Origin: Falsiroseomonas frigidaquae
GTDB taxonomy: Bacteria; Pseudomonadota; Alphaproteobacteria; Acetobacterales; Acetobacteraceae
Direction of reading: 5' to 3'
DNA length: 64,000 bases
Assembly (NCBI RefSeq): GCF_012163145.1
Contig: NZ_JAAVTX010000002.1
Coordinates: 894,132 to 958,131, forward strand
The notes beneath the pieces were generated by a model that saw only the letters and a program-made list of their open reading frames with translations, did no database searches and was not told the DNA's origin. Positions 41,810-51,257 of the stretch are shown one piece after another. A program made the position numbers and the translations under genes. How positions within the stretch are numbered: the first letter of the stretch is position 1; every line of letters starts with the position of its first letter.

Positions 41810-44800
41810 ATGACCGATCTGGCAACCGCCCCGCAGCCGCATCACGGGGCGGAGGATGGCGTCCGGCCACAGGTGCTGGCGGCCGCCAATGCCGCATTGG
41901 CCCGCCTGGCCCCTGCCCTGCCCCCGGCGGCGGCCGAGTTGCTGCGCCGGCTGCATGCGGCCGTGCCCACCGCCGAGCTCGCCGCCACCCCGCCCGAGGC
42001 GCTGGCCGAGGCCGCCGCCAGCCTGTTCTCCTTCGCCGCCCAGCGCCGCAAGCGGGAGACCCGGCTGCGCGTGCTGCCGCCCGGCCCCGGCCGCGGCGCC
42101 GTCGCGGTGGCGGAGATCGTGACGGACGACATGCCCTTCCTGGTGGACAGCGCGATGGCGGCGCTGACCGTCTCCGGCCGCGTCGTGCGCCAGCTGCTGC
42201 ACCCGATCGTGCCCGTGCGGCGCGACGCCGAGGGCCGGCTGCTGGAGATCGGCGAGGGTGAGCCTGGCGCCCCTGGGCCCGCGCGCGTGGACGGCGTGAC
42301 AACGCGCGAGAGCATGATGCGCATCTCGCTGGCCGCCGGCGCCACCCTGACGCTGGCCGGCACCGGCCCCGCCGACTGGCCGGCGGTGGAGGCGGCACTG
42401 CGCCGTGCGATGACGGATGTGCGCCTCGCGGTCGGTGATTTCTCCGCCATGCTGGCGCGGCTGACGGCGGCGGAGCGGGAGGTGCAGGCCGAGGGCGGCG
42501 CCGCCGCCGATTTCCTGCGCTGGATGGGCGAGGATAACTTCGTCCTGCTCGGCCATCGCCGCCTGGTGGTGGCGGAGGACGGCACCCTGCAGGTCGCGGC
42601 GGAGGAAAACCTCGGCATGCTGCGTGACGATGCGGTGCCGGTGTTCGACGCGCTGCGGGACCTCGCCGCCGTGCCGGGCGCGGTGCGCGCCACCTTCGCC
42701 CGGATGGAGGCGGTGGTGGTCGCCAAGGCCAATATGCGCGCCACGGTGCATCGCCCGCAGCACGCCGACGTGGTGATGACGCGCATCCGCGACGAGGCCG
42801 GGCGCATCACCGGGCTGCGCCTGTTCCTCGGCCTGTTCGCGGCGGACGCCTACAACCGCAACCCGCGCGCCATCCCGCTGCTGCGGGAGAAGGTTCTGCG
42901 GGTTCTCGCCATGGCCGGACTCGATCCGGAGAGCCATGACGGGCGCGCGCTGCGCAACATCCTGGACACCTGGCCGCGCGACGAGCTGTTCCAGGCGCCG
43001 GAGGATGCGATCCTGGCCGGGGCAAAGCGCGCGCTGGACCTCGCCATCCGCCCGCGCGCCGCGCTGGTGCTGCGCCGCGATCCGTTCGAGCGCTTCGTCG
43101 CCGCCATCGCCTGGCTGCCGCGCGACACCTTCGACACCACGCTGCGCCAGCGCGTCGGACATCTGCTGGCGGAGACCTTCGAGGGCCGGCTTTCCGCCTG
43201 GTACACGCTGATGGGCGATGCGCCGCTGGCACGCGTGCACTACGTCATCGGCACCCGCCCCGGCACCCTGCCGGCGGTGGATGACGTGGCCCTGGAAGCC
43301 GCGGTGGCGCAGGTGGCGCGCGGCTTCTCCGAACGGCTGGAGGAGGCGCTGGCCGAGGAACTCGGCGCCGCCGCGGCGGGCAGCCTCGGCCGCTGGCGGG
43401 ATGCCTTTCCGCGCGCCTACCAGGATCTGGAGACGGCGTCGCAGGCCGTCGCGGATCTGGACCTGGCGGAGCTTGCGCTGGAACAGGGCCGCCCGCGCGC
43501 GACGCTGACGCGCATGCCGGGCTGCGGGCCGCGCCGGCTGACGCTGCGGCTGGCCAGCCCCGGCCGGCCGCTCGCGCTGGCCGATGCGCTGCCGCTGTTC
43601 GAAAGCCTCGACCTGCGCGCCATCGAGGAACAGCCCTATCGCCTGGTGCCGCATGGCGCGCCGGAGGTGGTGCTGCATGTGTTCCAGCTGGAGGCCGGGG
43701 CGGATGTGGCGGAGGCGCATTTCCCCGGCATCCTCGGCGCGCTGTCGGCGCTGCTGGATGGCACGGCGGAGGCGGATGGCTTCAACCGGCTGGTCCTGCG
43801 CGCCGGGCTGTCCTGGAAGCACTGCTGGCTGCTGCGGGCAATGTATCGCTGGCTGAAGCAGGTCGGCTTCCCCTTCGCGCAGGCCAGCGTGGAGGATGCG
43901 CTGACGGCGAACCCGGAAGCCGCGAAGCTGCTGGTCGAGCTGTTCGAGACGCGCTTCGACCCCGCGCGCACGGATCGGGAGGAAGCGCCGCTGCTGGCGC
44001 GCTGGACCACCTTGCTGGACGCCATCGCCAGCCCGGACCAGGACCGCATCCTGTCCCGCATGCGGCTGCTGCTGGATGCGGTGCTGCGGACCAATTTCTA
44101 CCAGCCGAAGCCCTATCTGGCCTTCAAGGTGGATTCGGCGCGCGCCGGCGACATGCCATTGCCGCGGCCGTGGCGCGAGATCTTCGTGCATTCGCCGCGC
44201 ATGGAGGGTTGCCACCTGCGTGCCGGCCCGGTGGCGCGCGGCGGCATCCGCTGGTCCGACCGGCGCGAGGACTTTCGGACGGAAGTGCTAGGACTGATGA
44301 AGGCGCAGCGTTTGAAAAACGTCGTCATCGTGCCGACCGGCGCCAAGGGTGGCTTCGTGCTGAAGCATCCGCCGCCGTCTTCGGATCGTGAGGCGTTCCA
44401 GGCGGAAGGTATCGCCGCCTACAAGACCCTGGTGCGCGGCATGCTCGACCTGACCGACAATTTCTCCGAGTCCGGCAGCGTGGTCACGGCCGAAGGGATC
44501 GTGCGGCGGGATGGCGACGATGCCTATATCGTCGCCGCCGCGGACAAGGGCACCGCCACCTTCAGCGACATCGCCAATGGGCTGTCCGCCGAATACGGCT
44601 TCTGGCTGGGCGATGCCTTCGCGAGTGGCGGTTCGGCCGGCTACGACCACAAGGGCATGGGCATCACGGCGCGCGGCGCCTGGGTGATGATCGACCGGCA
44701 CTTTGCCGAGTTGCGCGGCCAGGGCGTGCAGGAAGCCGAATTCACCTGCGCCGGCGTCGGCGACATGTCGGGCGACGTGTTCGGCAATGGGCTGCTGATC

Positions 44801-46546
44801 TCGAAGCGCACGAAGCTGGTCGCGGCCTTCGACCACCGGCACATCTTCCTCGACCCCAGCCCCGATCCGGAAGTGGCCTTCGCCGAACGCGCGCGGCTGT
44901 TCGCGCTGCCGCGTTCGAGCTGGGCGGATTACGATGTGCGGCTGCTCTCGCCCGGCGGCGCCGTGCTGCCGCGCAATGCCAAGACGCTGCCGCTGTCACC
45001 CGAGGCACAGGCGCTGCTCGACATCATGGCGGATCGCGCAGAGCCGGCCGAGATCATGCGCGCCATCCTGAAGCTGGATGTCGACCTGCTGTATTTCGGC
45101 GGCATCGGCACCTATGTGAAAGCCAGCACGGAGACGCAGGCCGAAGCCGGCGACCGCGCCAATGACGCGATCCGGGTCGATGGCGCGGCGCTGCGCTGCA
45201 AGGTGCTGGGAGAGGGCGCCAATCTCGGCATCACCCAGGCGGGACGCATCGAGGCCGCACAACACGGCGTGCGGCTGAACACCGATGCGCTGGACAATTC
45301 GGCCGGTGTCAGCACCTCGGACCACGAGGTGAACATCAAGATCCTGCTGGCCGAGGCCGAACGCGAGGGCGCGCTGACACGGCGCCAGCGCGACGTGCTG
45401 CTGGGCGAGATGACGGAGGAGGTGGGCCGCCTGGTGCTGGCCGACAACCACGCGCAATCCATCGCCATCAGCCTGGAGGCACGCAGCGCGACGGAGGATC
45501 TGGCCGCTCACGCCGCGCTGATGACGCGGCTGGAGGCGGAGGGCGTGCTGGACCGCACGGTGGCGGGGCTGCCGGATGAGGCGGTGCTGCGCGCGCGTGC
45601 CGCGGCGGGCCAGGGGCTGACGCGACCGGAACTCGCCTCGCTGCTGCCGCCGGCCAAGCTGTGGCTGACCGATGCGATCGAGGCGAGCGGCCTGCCGGAC
45701 GAACCGGCCCTCGCGCCGCTGCTGCGCGGCTACTTCCCGCAGGCGCTGCAGGACCGCTTCGGTGACCTGATCCCGCGCCACCGGCTGAAGCGCGAATTGG
45801 TGGCGACCGCCCTGGCGAATCTGGTGGCGAACCACCTCGGCACCGCAGCCCTCGGTCGCTTGGCGGGCGGCGAGACGCCGGGCGCTACGGTGGCGCGCGC
45901 CGCCTGGCTGGCCAGCGCCCTGTTCGGGTTGGAGAATGCGGCCGCGGCGGCGGATGCCGCGCCGGTGCCGGCGGCGCTGCGGCTGGATGTGCTGGGGGCG
46001 CTGCGCCGGCTGCTGGAAGCGGCGACGCGCAAGCTGGTGCTGGAACACGGTACGGCGCCGCTGGATGCGACGCTGGCCGCCCTGTCCCCGGGCGTCGCGG
46101 CGCTGATCGCCGCGGAGAAAGCCGCGCCTGGGGCGGAGGCCGCGCGGCTGCTGGAGGCGGGGCTGCCGGCCGGGCTCGCCGCATTGGCCGGCGGTGCCGC
46201 CAGGCTGGCCGATGCGCCTTCCGTGGTGCGGCTGGCGCAGGAAACTGGCGCCGACCCCGCGGGGGCCGCGCAGGCCTGGCGCGCGGTGGGCGAGGCCTTC
46301 TGCCTGGATGCGCTGCGCGAAGCCACGGAGGGGGCGCGCGTGACCAGCGCCTTCGCCGCCCGTGCGCAGGCGGAGGCACTGGCCGACCTCGCCGCCGTGC
46401 AGGCGCGGCTGGCACAGGCGCGGCTGGCAGGGGATGGCGACCCGGCCCGGGCGGCGGAGGCGACTCAGCTGGCGCGGGAGGCGGCGCGGGCAGGCGACCT
46501 GGTGGCGATCGGCGTGGCGACGCGCGCGCTCTCCGCCCTCGCGTGA
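41810..46546 (+). CDS. gdhB: NAD-specific glutamate dehydrogenase, large (about 180-kDa type)
   Basis: The 1,578-residue protein belongs to the large NAD-GDH family of alphaproteobacteria and Pseudomonas. It has N-terminal ACT-like regions (VTDDMPFLVDSAMAAL), a central catalytic core (ARGGIRWSDRREDFRTEVLGLMKAQRLKNV and VPTGAKGGFV with the catalytic Lys) and a Rossmann part (GVGDMSGDVFGNG). It deaminates glutamate to 2-oxoglutarate and serves glutamate catabolism. GGAGGA precedes ATG 41810 by about 8 bases. The DNA glycosylase gene overlaps its stop (GTGA). Confidence 0.95.
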   Translation: MTDLATAPQPHHGAEDGVRPQVLAAANAALARLAPALPPAAAELLRRLHAAVPTAELAATPPEALAEAAASLFSFAAQRRKRETRLRVLPPGPGRGAVAVAEIVTDDMPFLVDSAMAALTVSGRVVRQLLHPIVPVRRDAEGRLLEIGEGEPGAPGPARVDGVTTRESMMRISLAAGATLTLAGTGPADWPAVEAALRRAMTDVRLAVGDFSAMLARLTAAEREVQAEGGAAADFLRWMGEDNFVLLGHRRLVVAEDGTLQVAAEENLGMLRDDAVPVFDALRDLAAVPGAVRATFARMEAVVVAKANMRATVHRPQHADVVMTRIRDEAGRITGLRLFLGLFAADAYNRNPRAIPLLREKVLRVLAMAGLDPESHDGRALRNILDTWPRDELFQAPEDAILAGAKRALDLAIRPRAALVLRRDPFERFVAAIAWLPRDTFDTTLRQRVGHLLAETFEGRLSAWYTLMGDAPLARVHYVIGTRPGTLPAVDDVALEAAVAQVARGFSERLEEALAEELGAAAAGSLGRWRDAFPRAYQDLETASQAVADLDLAELALEQGRPRATLTRMPGCGPRRLTLRLASPGRPLALADALPLFESLDLRAIEEQPYRLVPHGAPEVVLHVFQLEAGADVAEAHFPGILGALSALLDGTAEADGFNRLVLRAGLSWKHCWLLRAMYRWLKQVGFPFAQASVEDALTANPEAAKLLVELFETRFDPARTDREEAPLLARWTTLLDAIASPDQDRILSRMRLLLDAVLRTNFYQPKPYLAFKVDSARAGDMPLPRPWREIFVHSPRMEGCHLRAGPVARGGIRWSDRREDFRTEVLGLMKAQRLKNVVIVPTGAKGGFVLKHPPPSSDREAFQAEGIAAYKTLVRGMLDLTDNFSESGSVVTAEGIVRRDGDDAYIVAAADKGTATFSDIANGLSAEYGFWLGDAFASGGSAGYDHKGMGITARGAWVMIDRHFAELRGQGVQEAEFTCAGVGDMSGDVFGNGLLISKRTKLVAAFDHRHIFLDPSPDPEVAFAERARLFALPRSSWADYDVRLLSPGGAVLPRNAKTLPLSPEAQALLDIMADRAEPAEIMRAILKLDVDLLYFGGIGTYVKASTETQAEAGDRANDAIRVDGAALRCKVLGEGANLGITQAGRIEAAQHGVRLNTDALDNSAGVSTSDHEVNIKILLAEAEREGALTRRQRDVLLGEMTEEVGRLVLADNHAQSIAISLEARSATEDLAAHAALMTRLEAEGVLDRTVAGLPDEAVLRARAAAGQGLTRPELASLLPPAKLWLTDAIEASGLPDEPALAPLLRGYFPQALQDRFGDLIPRHRLKRELVATALANLVANHLGTAALGRLAGGETPGATVARAAWLASALFGLENAAAAADAAPVPAALRLDVLGALRRLLEAATRKLVLEHGTAPLDATLAALSPGVAALIAAEKAAPGAEAARLLEAGLPAGLAALAGGAARLADAPSVVRLAQETGADPAGAAQAWRAVGEAFCLDALREATEGARVTSAFAARAQAEALADLAAVQARLAQARLAGDGDPARAAEATQLAREAARAGDLVAIGVATRALSALA

Positions 46547-47070
46547 GCGGCGACATCCTGCCGGATGTGCTGCCGGCGGGATTGCGCCTGGTGTTCTGCG
46601 GCATGGCGGCGGGGCCGGAATCGGCCCGGCGCGGCGCCTATTACGCCGCGCCGGGCAACCGCTTCTGGCGCGTGCTGCACCAGGCCGGCTTCACGCCGCG
46701 CCGCCTGCTGCCGGAGGATTTTCCCGAGTTGCCGGGCCTCGGCATCGGGCTGACGGATCTGGCGAAGACGCAATCCGGCGTCGACCGGCTGGTGCGGGTG
46801 ACGCAGGCGGACCGGGACCGGCTGCTGGCCGCCATCCGCGCCGCCCGGCCGCAGGCGCTGGCCTTCACCAGCGGGCGCACCGCGGCGCTGGCGCTGGGCG
46901 CGAAGGCGCTGCCCTTCGGGCGGCTGGATGATGCGCTGCGGCCGCCCGGCTTCCCGCCGGTCTTCGTACTGCCGAGCACATCTGGTTCCAACAACGGGAA
47001 CTGGGATAGGAACGGCTACCACTTGCATTGGATGCACACGGCCATGGCCCTCGGCTTTCGCAAGGCATGA
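46543..47070 (+). CDS. Mismatch-specific (MUG/TDG-type) DNA glycosylase
   Basis: The 175-residue protein starts at GTG 46543. It has the uracil-DNA-glycosylase fold with RRGAYYAAPGNRFWRVLHQAGF and the C-terminal LPSTSGSNNGNWDR loop typical of the MUG branch. Motif 1 reads CGMAAGPES where E. coli MUG has GINPG, so the catalytic Asn position is Ala here. I recall the same change in other alphaproteobacterial members. It would remove uracil or thymine from mismatches. The stop overlaps the next ATG. Confidence 0.82.
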   Translation: MSGDILPDVLPAGLRLVFCGMAAGPESARRGAYYAAPGNRFWRVLHQAGFTPRRLLPEDFPELPGLGIGLTDLAKTQSGVDRLVRVTQADRDRLLAAIRAARPQALAFTSGRTAALALGAKALPFGRLDDALRPPGFPPVFVLPSTSGSNNGNWDRNGYHLHWMHTAMALGFRKA

Positions 47071-48311
47071 CACGCAAGGCATGGGCCTGGGCGCTGTATG
47101 ACTGGGCCAACAGCAGTTTTCCCACTGTTGTCTCCACCTTCGTCATCGCGGCCTATTTCGCCAGTGGCATCGCCGCGGACCAGGTGACGGGGCAGGCGCA
47201 ATGGGGGTGGATGCAATCCGCCGCGGGCCTCGCCGTCGCGCTGCTGTCGCCGGTGCTCGGCGCGGTGGCGGATGCGGGCGGCAGGCGGCGGCTGATGCTC
47301 GGCATCTTCACGCTGCTGACGGCGACCGCCACCGGGATGATCTGGTTCGCCCAGCCCAGCCCGGATTGGGCGCTCTATGCGCTGGTCTGCGTCGGGCTGG
47401 CGACGGTGGCCTTCGAGATCGGCACGGTGTTCTACAACTCCATGCTGCCGGGCGTCGCACCGCCGGGGCGACTGGGGCGCGTCTCCGGCCTCGGCTGGGG
47501 TCTCGGCTATGCCGGCGGGCTGGCCTGCCTGGCCGTCAGCCTGGTGCTGCTGATTCAGCCGGACCCGGCGCTGTTCGGGCTGGACCGTAGCGCGGCGGAG
47601 CATGTGCGCGCCACGGCGCTGCTGGTGGCCTTCTGGCTGCTGGCCTTCGGCTGGCCCGTGCTGGTGGCGCTGCCCGATCCCGCCGGGCCACGGCCAAGCT
47701 GGGCGGAAGCGGCCTCACGCGGGCTGGGCGAGATCGCGGCGTTGATCCGCACGCTGCCGCGCAACCCGGACCTCGCGCGCTTCCTGCTGGCGCGGCTGTT
47801 CTACACGGATGGGTTGAACACGCTGTTCGCCTTCGGCGCGATCTATGCCGCGGGCGTCTTCGGCATGGGCCTGGATCGCATCCTGCTGTTCGGCATTGCC
47901 ATGAACGTCACGGCCGGGCTGGGCGCCGCCGGCTTCGCCATGATCGAGGATCGCGTGGGATCGCGCCGCATGGTGCTGGGCGCGCTGGCGGCGATGGTGG
48001 TGCTCGGCACCGGGCTGCTGCTGGCACAGACGGAAATGTGGTTCTGGATCCTGGCGCTGTCGCTCGGCCTGTTCTTCGGCCCGGCGCAGGCGGCCAGCCG
48101 CAGCTTCATGGCCCGCCTGGCGCCGCCGGATGAAATCTCGGCGCATTTCGGGCTGTTCGCGCTGTCCGGCCGCATCACCGGCTTCCTCGGCCCGGCGGCG
48201 CTGGCGGCGGTGACGACGGTCACCGGCAGCCAGCGCATGGGCATGGCGACGGTGCTGGTCTTCCTGATGATCGGCGCCGCCATCCTGGCCACCGTCCGGG
48301 AACGCCGATGA
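47067..48311 (+). CDS. UMF1-family MFS transporter
   Basis: The 414-residue protein has 11-12 hydrophobic segments. Its start KAWAWALYDWANSSFPTVVSTFVIAAYF is the hallmark of the UMF1 (YxiO/Atg22-like) branch of MFS. Atg22 in yeast exports amino acids from the vacuole. The bacterial substrates are unknown. It overlaps the glycosylase gene (ATGA) and is itself overlapped by the MBL-fold gene, making a four-gene run with gdhB. Confidence 0.87.
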   Translation: MTRKAWAWALYDWANSSFPTVVSTFVIAAYFASGIAADQVTGQAQWGWMQSAAGLAVALLSPVLGAVADAGGRRRLMLGIFTLLTATATGMIWFAQPSPDWALYALVCVGLATVAFEIGTVFYNSMLPGVAPPGRLGRVSGLGWGLGYAGGLACLAVSLVLLIQPDPALFGLDRSAAEHVRATALLVAFWLLAFGWPVLVALPDPAGPRPSWAEAASRGLGEIAALIRTLPRNPDLARFLLARLFYTDGLNTLFAFGAIYAAGVFGMGLDRILLFGIAMNVTAGLGAAGFAMIEDRVGSRRMVLGALAAMVVLGTGLLLAQTEMWFWILALSLGLFFGPAQAASRSFMARLAPPDEISAHFGLFALSGRITGFLGPAALAAVTTVTGSQRMGMATVLVFLMIGAAILATVRERR

Positions 48312-49270
48312 GCGACTTCGCCTCCCGCCGCCTCGGCGGGCGTTTCGTCAATCTGCACAGCGATGTGGACCACGGCCTGCGCGATGTGTGGCGCTGGTCC
48401 CGCTCCCGCCAGGTGGCGCCCTGGCCGGCCTGGATCATCGATCCGCCGCAGCCGCCGCCACCGCGCATCGGCGCGGGCCGGATCGCCGCGACCTTCATCG
48501 GCCATGCGAGCTGGCTGCTGCAGATCGGTGGCGTCGCGGTGCTGATCGATCCGGTCTGGTCGCCGCGCGCCAGCCCGTTGCGCTTCGCCGGGCCGAAGCG
48601 CGTGCGTGCCCCGGGCCAGGCGCTGGAGGCATTGCCCAAGGTCGATCTGCTGCTGGTCAGCCACAACCACTACGACCATTGCGACCTGGCGACGCTGCAA
48701 CGCGTGCAGGCGCGCTGGGCGCCACCTGCGGTGACATCGCTGGGCACCGGGCGGCTGCTCGCGAAGGCCGGGCTGCGCGCGCTGCGCGAGATGGATTGGT
48801 GGGACAGCGTCGAGGTCGCGGGCCTGCGCGTCACCTACGTACCGTCGCAGCACTTTTCCGCCCGCACGCTCTTCGATCGCAACCGCGCGTTGTGGGGCGG
48901 CTTCATCATCCAGGCGCCGGATGGCGCCACCGTGTACTTCGCAGGTGATTCTGGCTGGTGTCCGCATTTCTCGGAGATTGGCCGGCGGTTCGGTATGATC
49001 GATCTCGCGCTGATCCCGATCGGCGCCTATGCGCCGCGCTGGTTCATGCGCACGCAGCACATGGATCCCGATGAAGCCGTGCAGGCGCATCTGGCCTGCG
49101 GCGCGCGCGCCAGCCTGGCGATGCATTTCGGCACCTTCTTCGGCCTGACCGATGAGCCCATCGACGAACCGGCCGCGCTGCTGGAAGCGGCGAAGGCCCG
49201 GCACGGCGTGGCGCAGGACGCCTTCCGCGTGCCGGGCTTCGGCGAGACCCGCTACTACCCCGCGGCGTAG
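48308..49270 (+). CDS. MBL-fold metal-dependent hydrolase
   Basis: The 320-residue protein has the motif VSHNHYDHCD (H-x-H-x-D-H) plus later metal ligands in YFAGDSGWCPHF and LAMHFGTFFGL. The opening WIIDPPQPPPPRIG and FIGHASWLLQIGGVAVLIDPVWSPRASP fit the NAPE-PLD/UlaG-like branch. The substrate is unknown, though a phospholipid-type substrate is possible. It is the last gene of the gdhB run. Its 3' end overlaps the convergent CBS gene by 16 bp. Confidence 0.86.
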   Translation: MSDFASRRLGGRFVNLHSDVDHGLRDVWRWSRSRQVAPWPAWIIDPPQPPPPRIGAGRIAATFIGHASWLLQIGGVAVLIDPVWSPRASPLRFAGPKRVRAPGQALEALPKVDLLLVSHNHYDHCDLATLQRVQARWAPPAVTSLGTGRLLAKAGLRALREMDWWDSVEVAGLRVTYVPSQHFSARTLFDRNRALWGGFIIQAPDGATVYFAGDSGWCPHFSEIGRRFGMIDLALIPIGAYAPRWFMRTQHMDPDEAVQAHLACGARASLAMHFGTFFGLTDEPIDEPAALLEAAKARHGVAQDAFRVPGFGETRYYPAA

Positions 49271-49953
49271 AGGTAGGCGGGCATCGGCGTGGTGCGGTCC
49301 TCCACCGATTTCACGCCCGGCACGTTCTGCGCCAGCACGCGCAGCGCGCGTTGCACCTCGGCGCTGCGGCTGAAGCCGTTGATCTCGACCACGCCATCCT
49401 TCACGTCGATCAGCGTGTAGAAGGTATCGGCCCAGGGCTGCTTGCGGATCGCCGCCAGCACGGCGGCGCGGATGCGGTCATCGGACAGGTCCATCGCCTC
49501 ATGCCTCGGCGCCACCAGCGCGCGCAGCAGATCGGCGCGGGAGACGATGCCGAGCAGCTTGCCGTCCTGCACCACCAGCACGCGACGGATGCTGCGGTCC
49601 TCCATCAGATGCGCAACCTCCGCCGCCGGCGTGGCGGGGCCGACGCTGGCGATGTCGGTGCTCATCACATCCGCCGCGGTGGCGCCATGCGCACGCGCAT
49701 AGCGCGCGGCATCCCGCTCCGCATTCGCGAACAGGTTGCCGAGCCAGGAGGTCGGGTGGTCCACCTCGCCCGCGAGGCGCCGGATCAGATCGGCTTCGGT
49801 GACGATTCCGAGAAGCTTGCCGGTGCCTTCCAGCACCGGCACGGCGGAGATTCCGCGTTCCGCCAGCAGGCGGGCGATGGAAAGGACGGGCGTTGCGGGC
49901 GGCACCGTCACCACCTCGCTGGTCATCAGGTCACGGGCGGACAGGCGTGTCAT
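49255..49953 (-). CDS. Two-CBS-domain protein with a C-terminal BON domain
   Basis: The 232-residue protein has two CBS domains, residues about 8-60 (MTSEVVTVPPATPVLSIARLLAERGISAVPV) and about 98-150 (MSTDIASVGPATPAAEVAHLMEDRSIRRVLVV). The BON domain follows at about 155-225 (IRAAVLAAIRKQPWADTFYTLIDVKDGVVEING). CBS pairs bind adenine nucleotides, and BON domains bind membranes or stabilise them. Such genes are often under anaerobic or microaerobic control. An FNR/FixK-like site lies about 100 bases upstream of its ATG at 49953. Confidence 0.87.
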   Translation of the reverse strand: MTRLSARDLMTSEVVTVPPATPVLSIARLLAERGISAVPVLEGTGKLLGIVTEADLIRRLAGEVDHPTSWLGNLFANAERDAARYARAHGATAADVMSTDIASVGPATPAAEVAHLMEDRSIRRVLVVQDGKLLGIVSRADLLRALVAPRHEAMDLSDDRIRAAVLAAIRKQPWADTFYTLIDVKDGVVEINGFSRSAEVQRALRVLAQNVPGVKSVEDRTTPMPAYLYAAG

Positions 49954-50055
49954 GGCGTGGCTCCTGTGCTTGCATCGGCGGTCGCCGGCGCCGTTCATCA
50001 GCGGCTTTTGGCGTGTCGATGGGCAGAAGGTTAAGCTGGCCCGGCTGCTGCTGCC

Positions 50056-50069
50056 TTGATGCAGGTCAA
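50056..50069. promoter_or_regulatory. FNR/FixK-type operator between the CBS-BON and TAXI genes
   Basis: TTGATGCAGGTCAA matches the FNR/Anr/FixK consensus TTGAT-N4-ATCAA at 9 of 10 defined positions. It lies 102 bases upstream of the CBS-BON ATG (minus strand) and 72 bases upstream of the TAXI ATG (plus strand). Either or both genes could respond to low oxygen or nitric oxide through a CRP/FNR-family regulator. Confidence 0.6.
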
Positions 50070-50141
50070 ATATGCGCTCTTTCCCATTGGGCGAGCCGCC
50101 TGTATTCCTGACGGCACAAGAAACTGAGGGAGACTGAAAAG

Positions 50142-51131
50142 ATGACATTCAACATCGGCCGTCGTGGCTTCGCGGGTGGCATTGCCGCAGGCGCCGCATC
50201 TCTTGCCCTGCCGGGTCTGGCCCGCGCGCAATCCGCCACGCAGATGGCCATCGCGACCGGCACGACGGGCGGCGTCTATTATCCGTTGGGCGGTGCGCTG
50301 GCGAACTATCTGTCGCGCGGCATCCCTGGCATGTCTGCAACCGTGGAAGTCACGGGCGGTTCCGTCGCCAACCTGCAGCTTCTCGGCGCCAATCGCGTCG
50401 GCATGGTGATTTCGCAGGTCGATGCAGCGGTGGATGCGGTGCGCGGCAATGACCGCTTCCGCGGCCGCCCGGTCCCGGCGCGCGCCATCGCGGTGCTCTA
50501 CACCAACCGCATGCAGGTCGTGACCGTGGCCTCCACCGGCATCACCAAGATGTCGGACCTGAAGGGCAAGCGCATCTCCACCGGCGCGCCCGGCTCGGCC
50601 ACCGAAGTGATGGCGCTGCGCCTGATCGAGGCCGCCGGCCTGCACCGCGACAACGACTTCCGCGCGCGGGAGCGTCTGTCCCCGGCCGAGAGCACCAACG
50701 CCATCAAGGACGGCAAGCTGGACGCGTATTTCTTCGTCTCCGGCTACCCGACCAGCGCGATCACCGATCTCGGCGCCTCGCCGGGCGTGCAGCTGGTGCT
50801 GATCGACCATCATGAGTTCATCCCGGCGATCGTCGAGAAGTACGGTCCGGTGTACTTCCCCGAGGAGATCCCGGCCGGCGCCTATCCGGGCCAGACGACC
50901 GCCAACAAGCAGATGTCGGTGGCCAATATCGTCGGCGTCCGCGAGGACATGCCAGGCGACATGGTGGGCAAGATCCTCGATGTGATGTGGGGCAACCGGC
51001 AGGATTGGGCGCAGGTCCATTCCGCGGCGCGCGACTTCAAGCTGGAAGGCCAGAAGACCGCCGCGGCGGGCATCCCCTGGCATCCGGCCGCCGAGACCTT
51101 CTGGAAGGGCAAGGGCGCGACCCTCGCCTGA
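50142..51131 (+). CDS. TAXI-family TRAP transporter substrate-binding protein
   Basis: The 329-residue protein has an RRGF twin-arginine-like signal peptide ending at ARAQS. The mature part follows the TAXI pattern: MAIATGTTGGVYYPLGGALANYLSR, VEVTGGSVANLQLL, and the signature segment GKRISTGAPGSATEVMA. It delivers a small organic acid, often glutamate, 2-oxoglutarate or similar, to the TRAP permease encoded next. GAGGGAGAC lies before ATG 50142. The gap to the permease contains a strong terminator. Confidence 0.93.
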   Translation: MTFNIGRRGFAGGIAAGAASLALPGLARAQSATQMAIATGTTGGVYYPLGGALANYLSRGIPGMSATVEVTGGSVANLQLLGANRVGMVISQVDAAVDAVRGNDRFRGRPVPARAIAVLYTNRMQVVTVASTGITKMSDLKGKRISTGAPGSATEVMALRLIEAAGLHRDNDFRARERLSPAESTNAIKDGKLDAYFFVSGYPTSAITDLGASPGVQLVLIDHHEFIPAIVEKYGPVYFPEEIPAGAYPGQTTANKQMSVANIVGVREDMPGDMVGKILDVMWGNRQDWAQVHSAARDFKLEGQKTAAAGIPWHPAAETFWKGKGATLA

Positions 51132-51166
51132 GGGCGCGGCTTCCGCCTTTCTGGCAGTTTGAGGAC

Positions 51167-51200
51167 GGGGGCGGCCACAGCGCGCCGCCCCCGGTTTTTT
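51167..51200 (+). terminator. Rho-independent terminator between binding protein and permease
   Basis: GGGGGCGGC (51167-51175) pairs with GCCGCCCCC (51184-51192) around an 8-base loop and is followed by GG and six T (51195-51200). This is the clearest intrinsic terminator in the window. It should make the binding protein more abundant than the permease by partial read-through, or separate the two genes altogether. Confidence 0.85.
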
Positions 51201-51257
51201 CGTGGCCCGAACCTTTAGGCGCCAGCCCTCCACGGCCGGGCCGCCGGAGCTGATATC

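Noticed and set aside
41686-44215. Extension of the JmjC frame far upstream on the minus strand
   Set aside because: The extension runs antisense through glutamate dehydrogenase. The oxygenase domain begins at ATG 41686.
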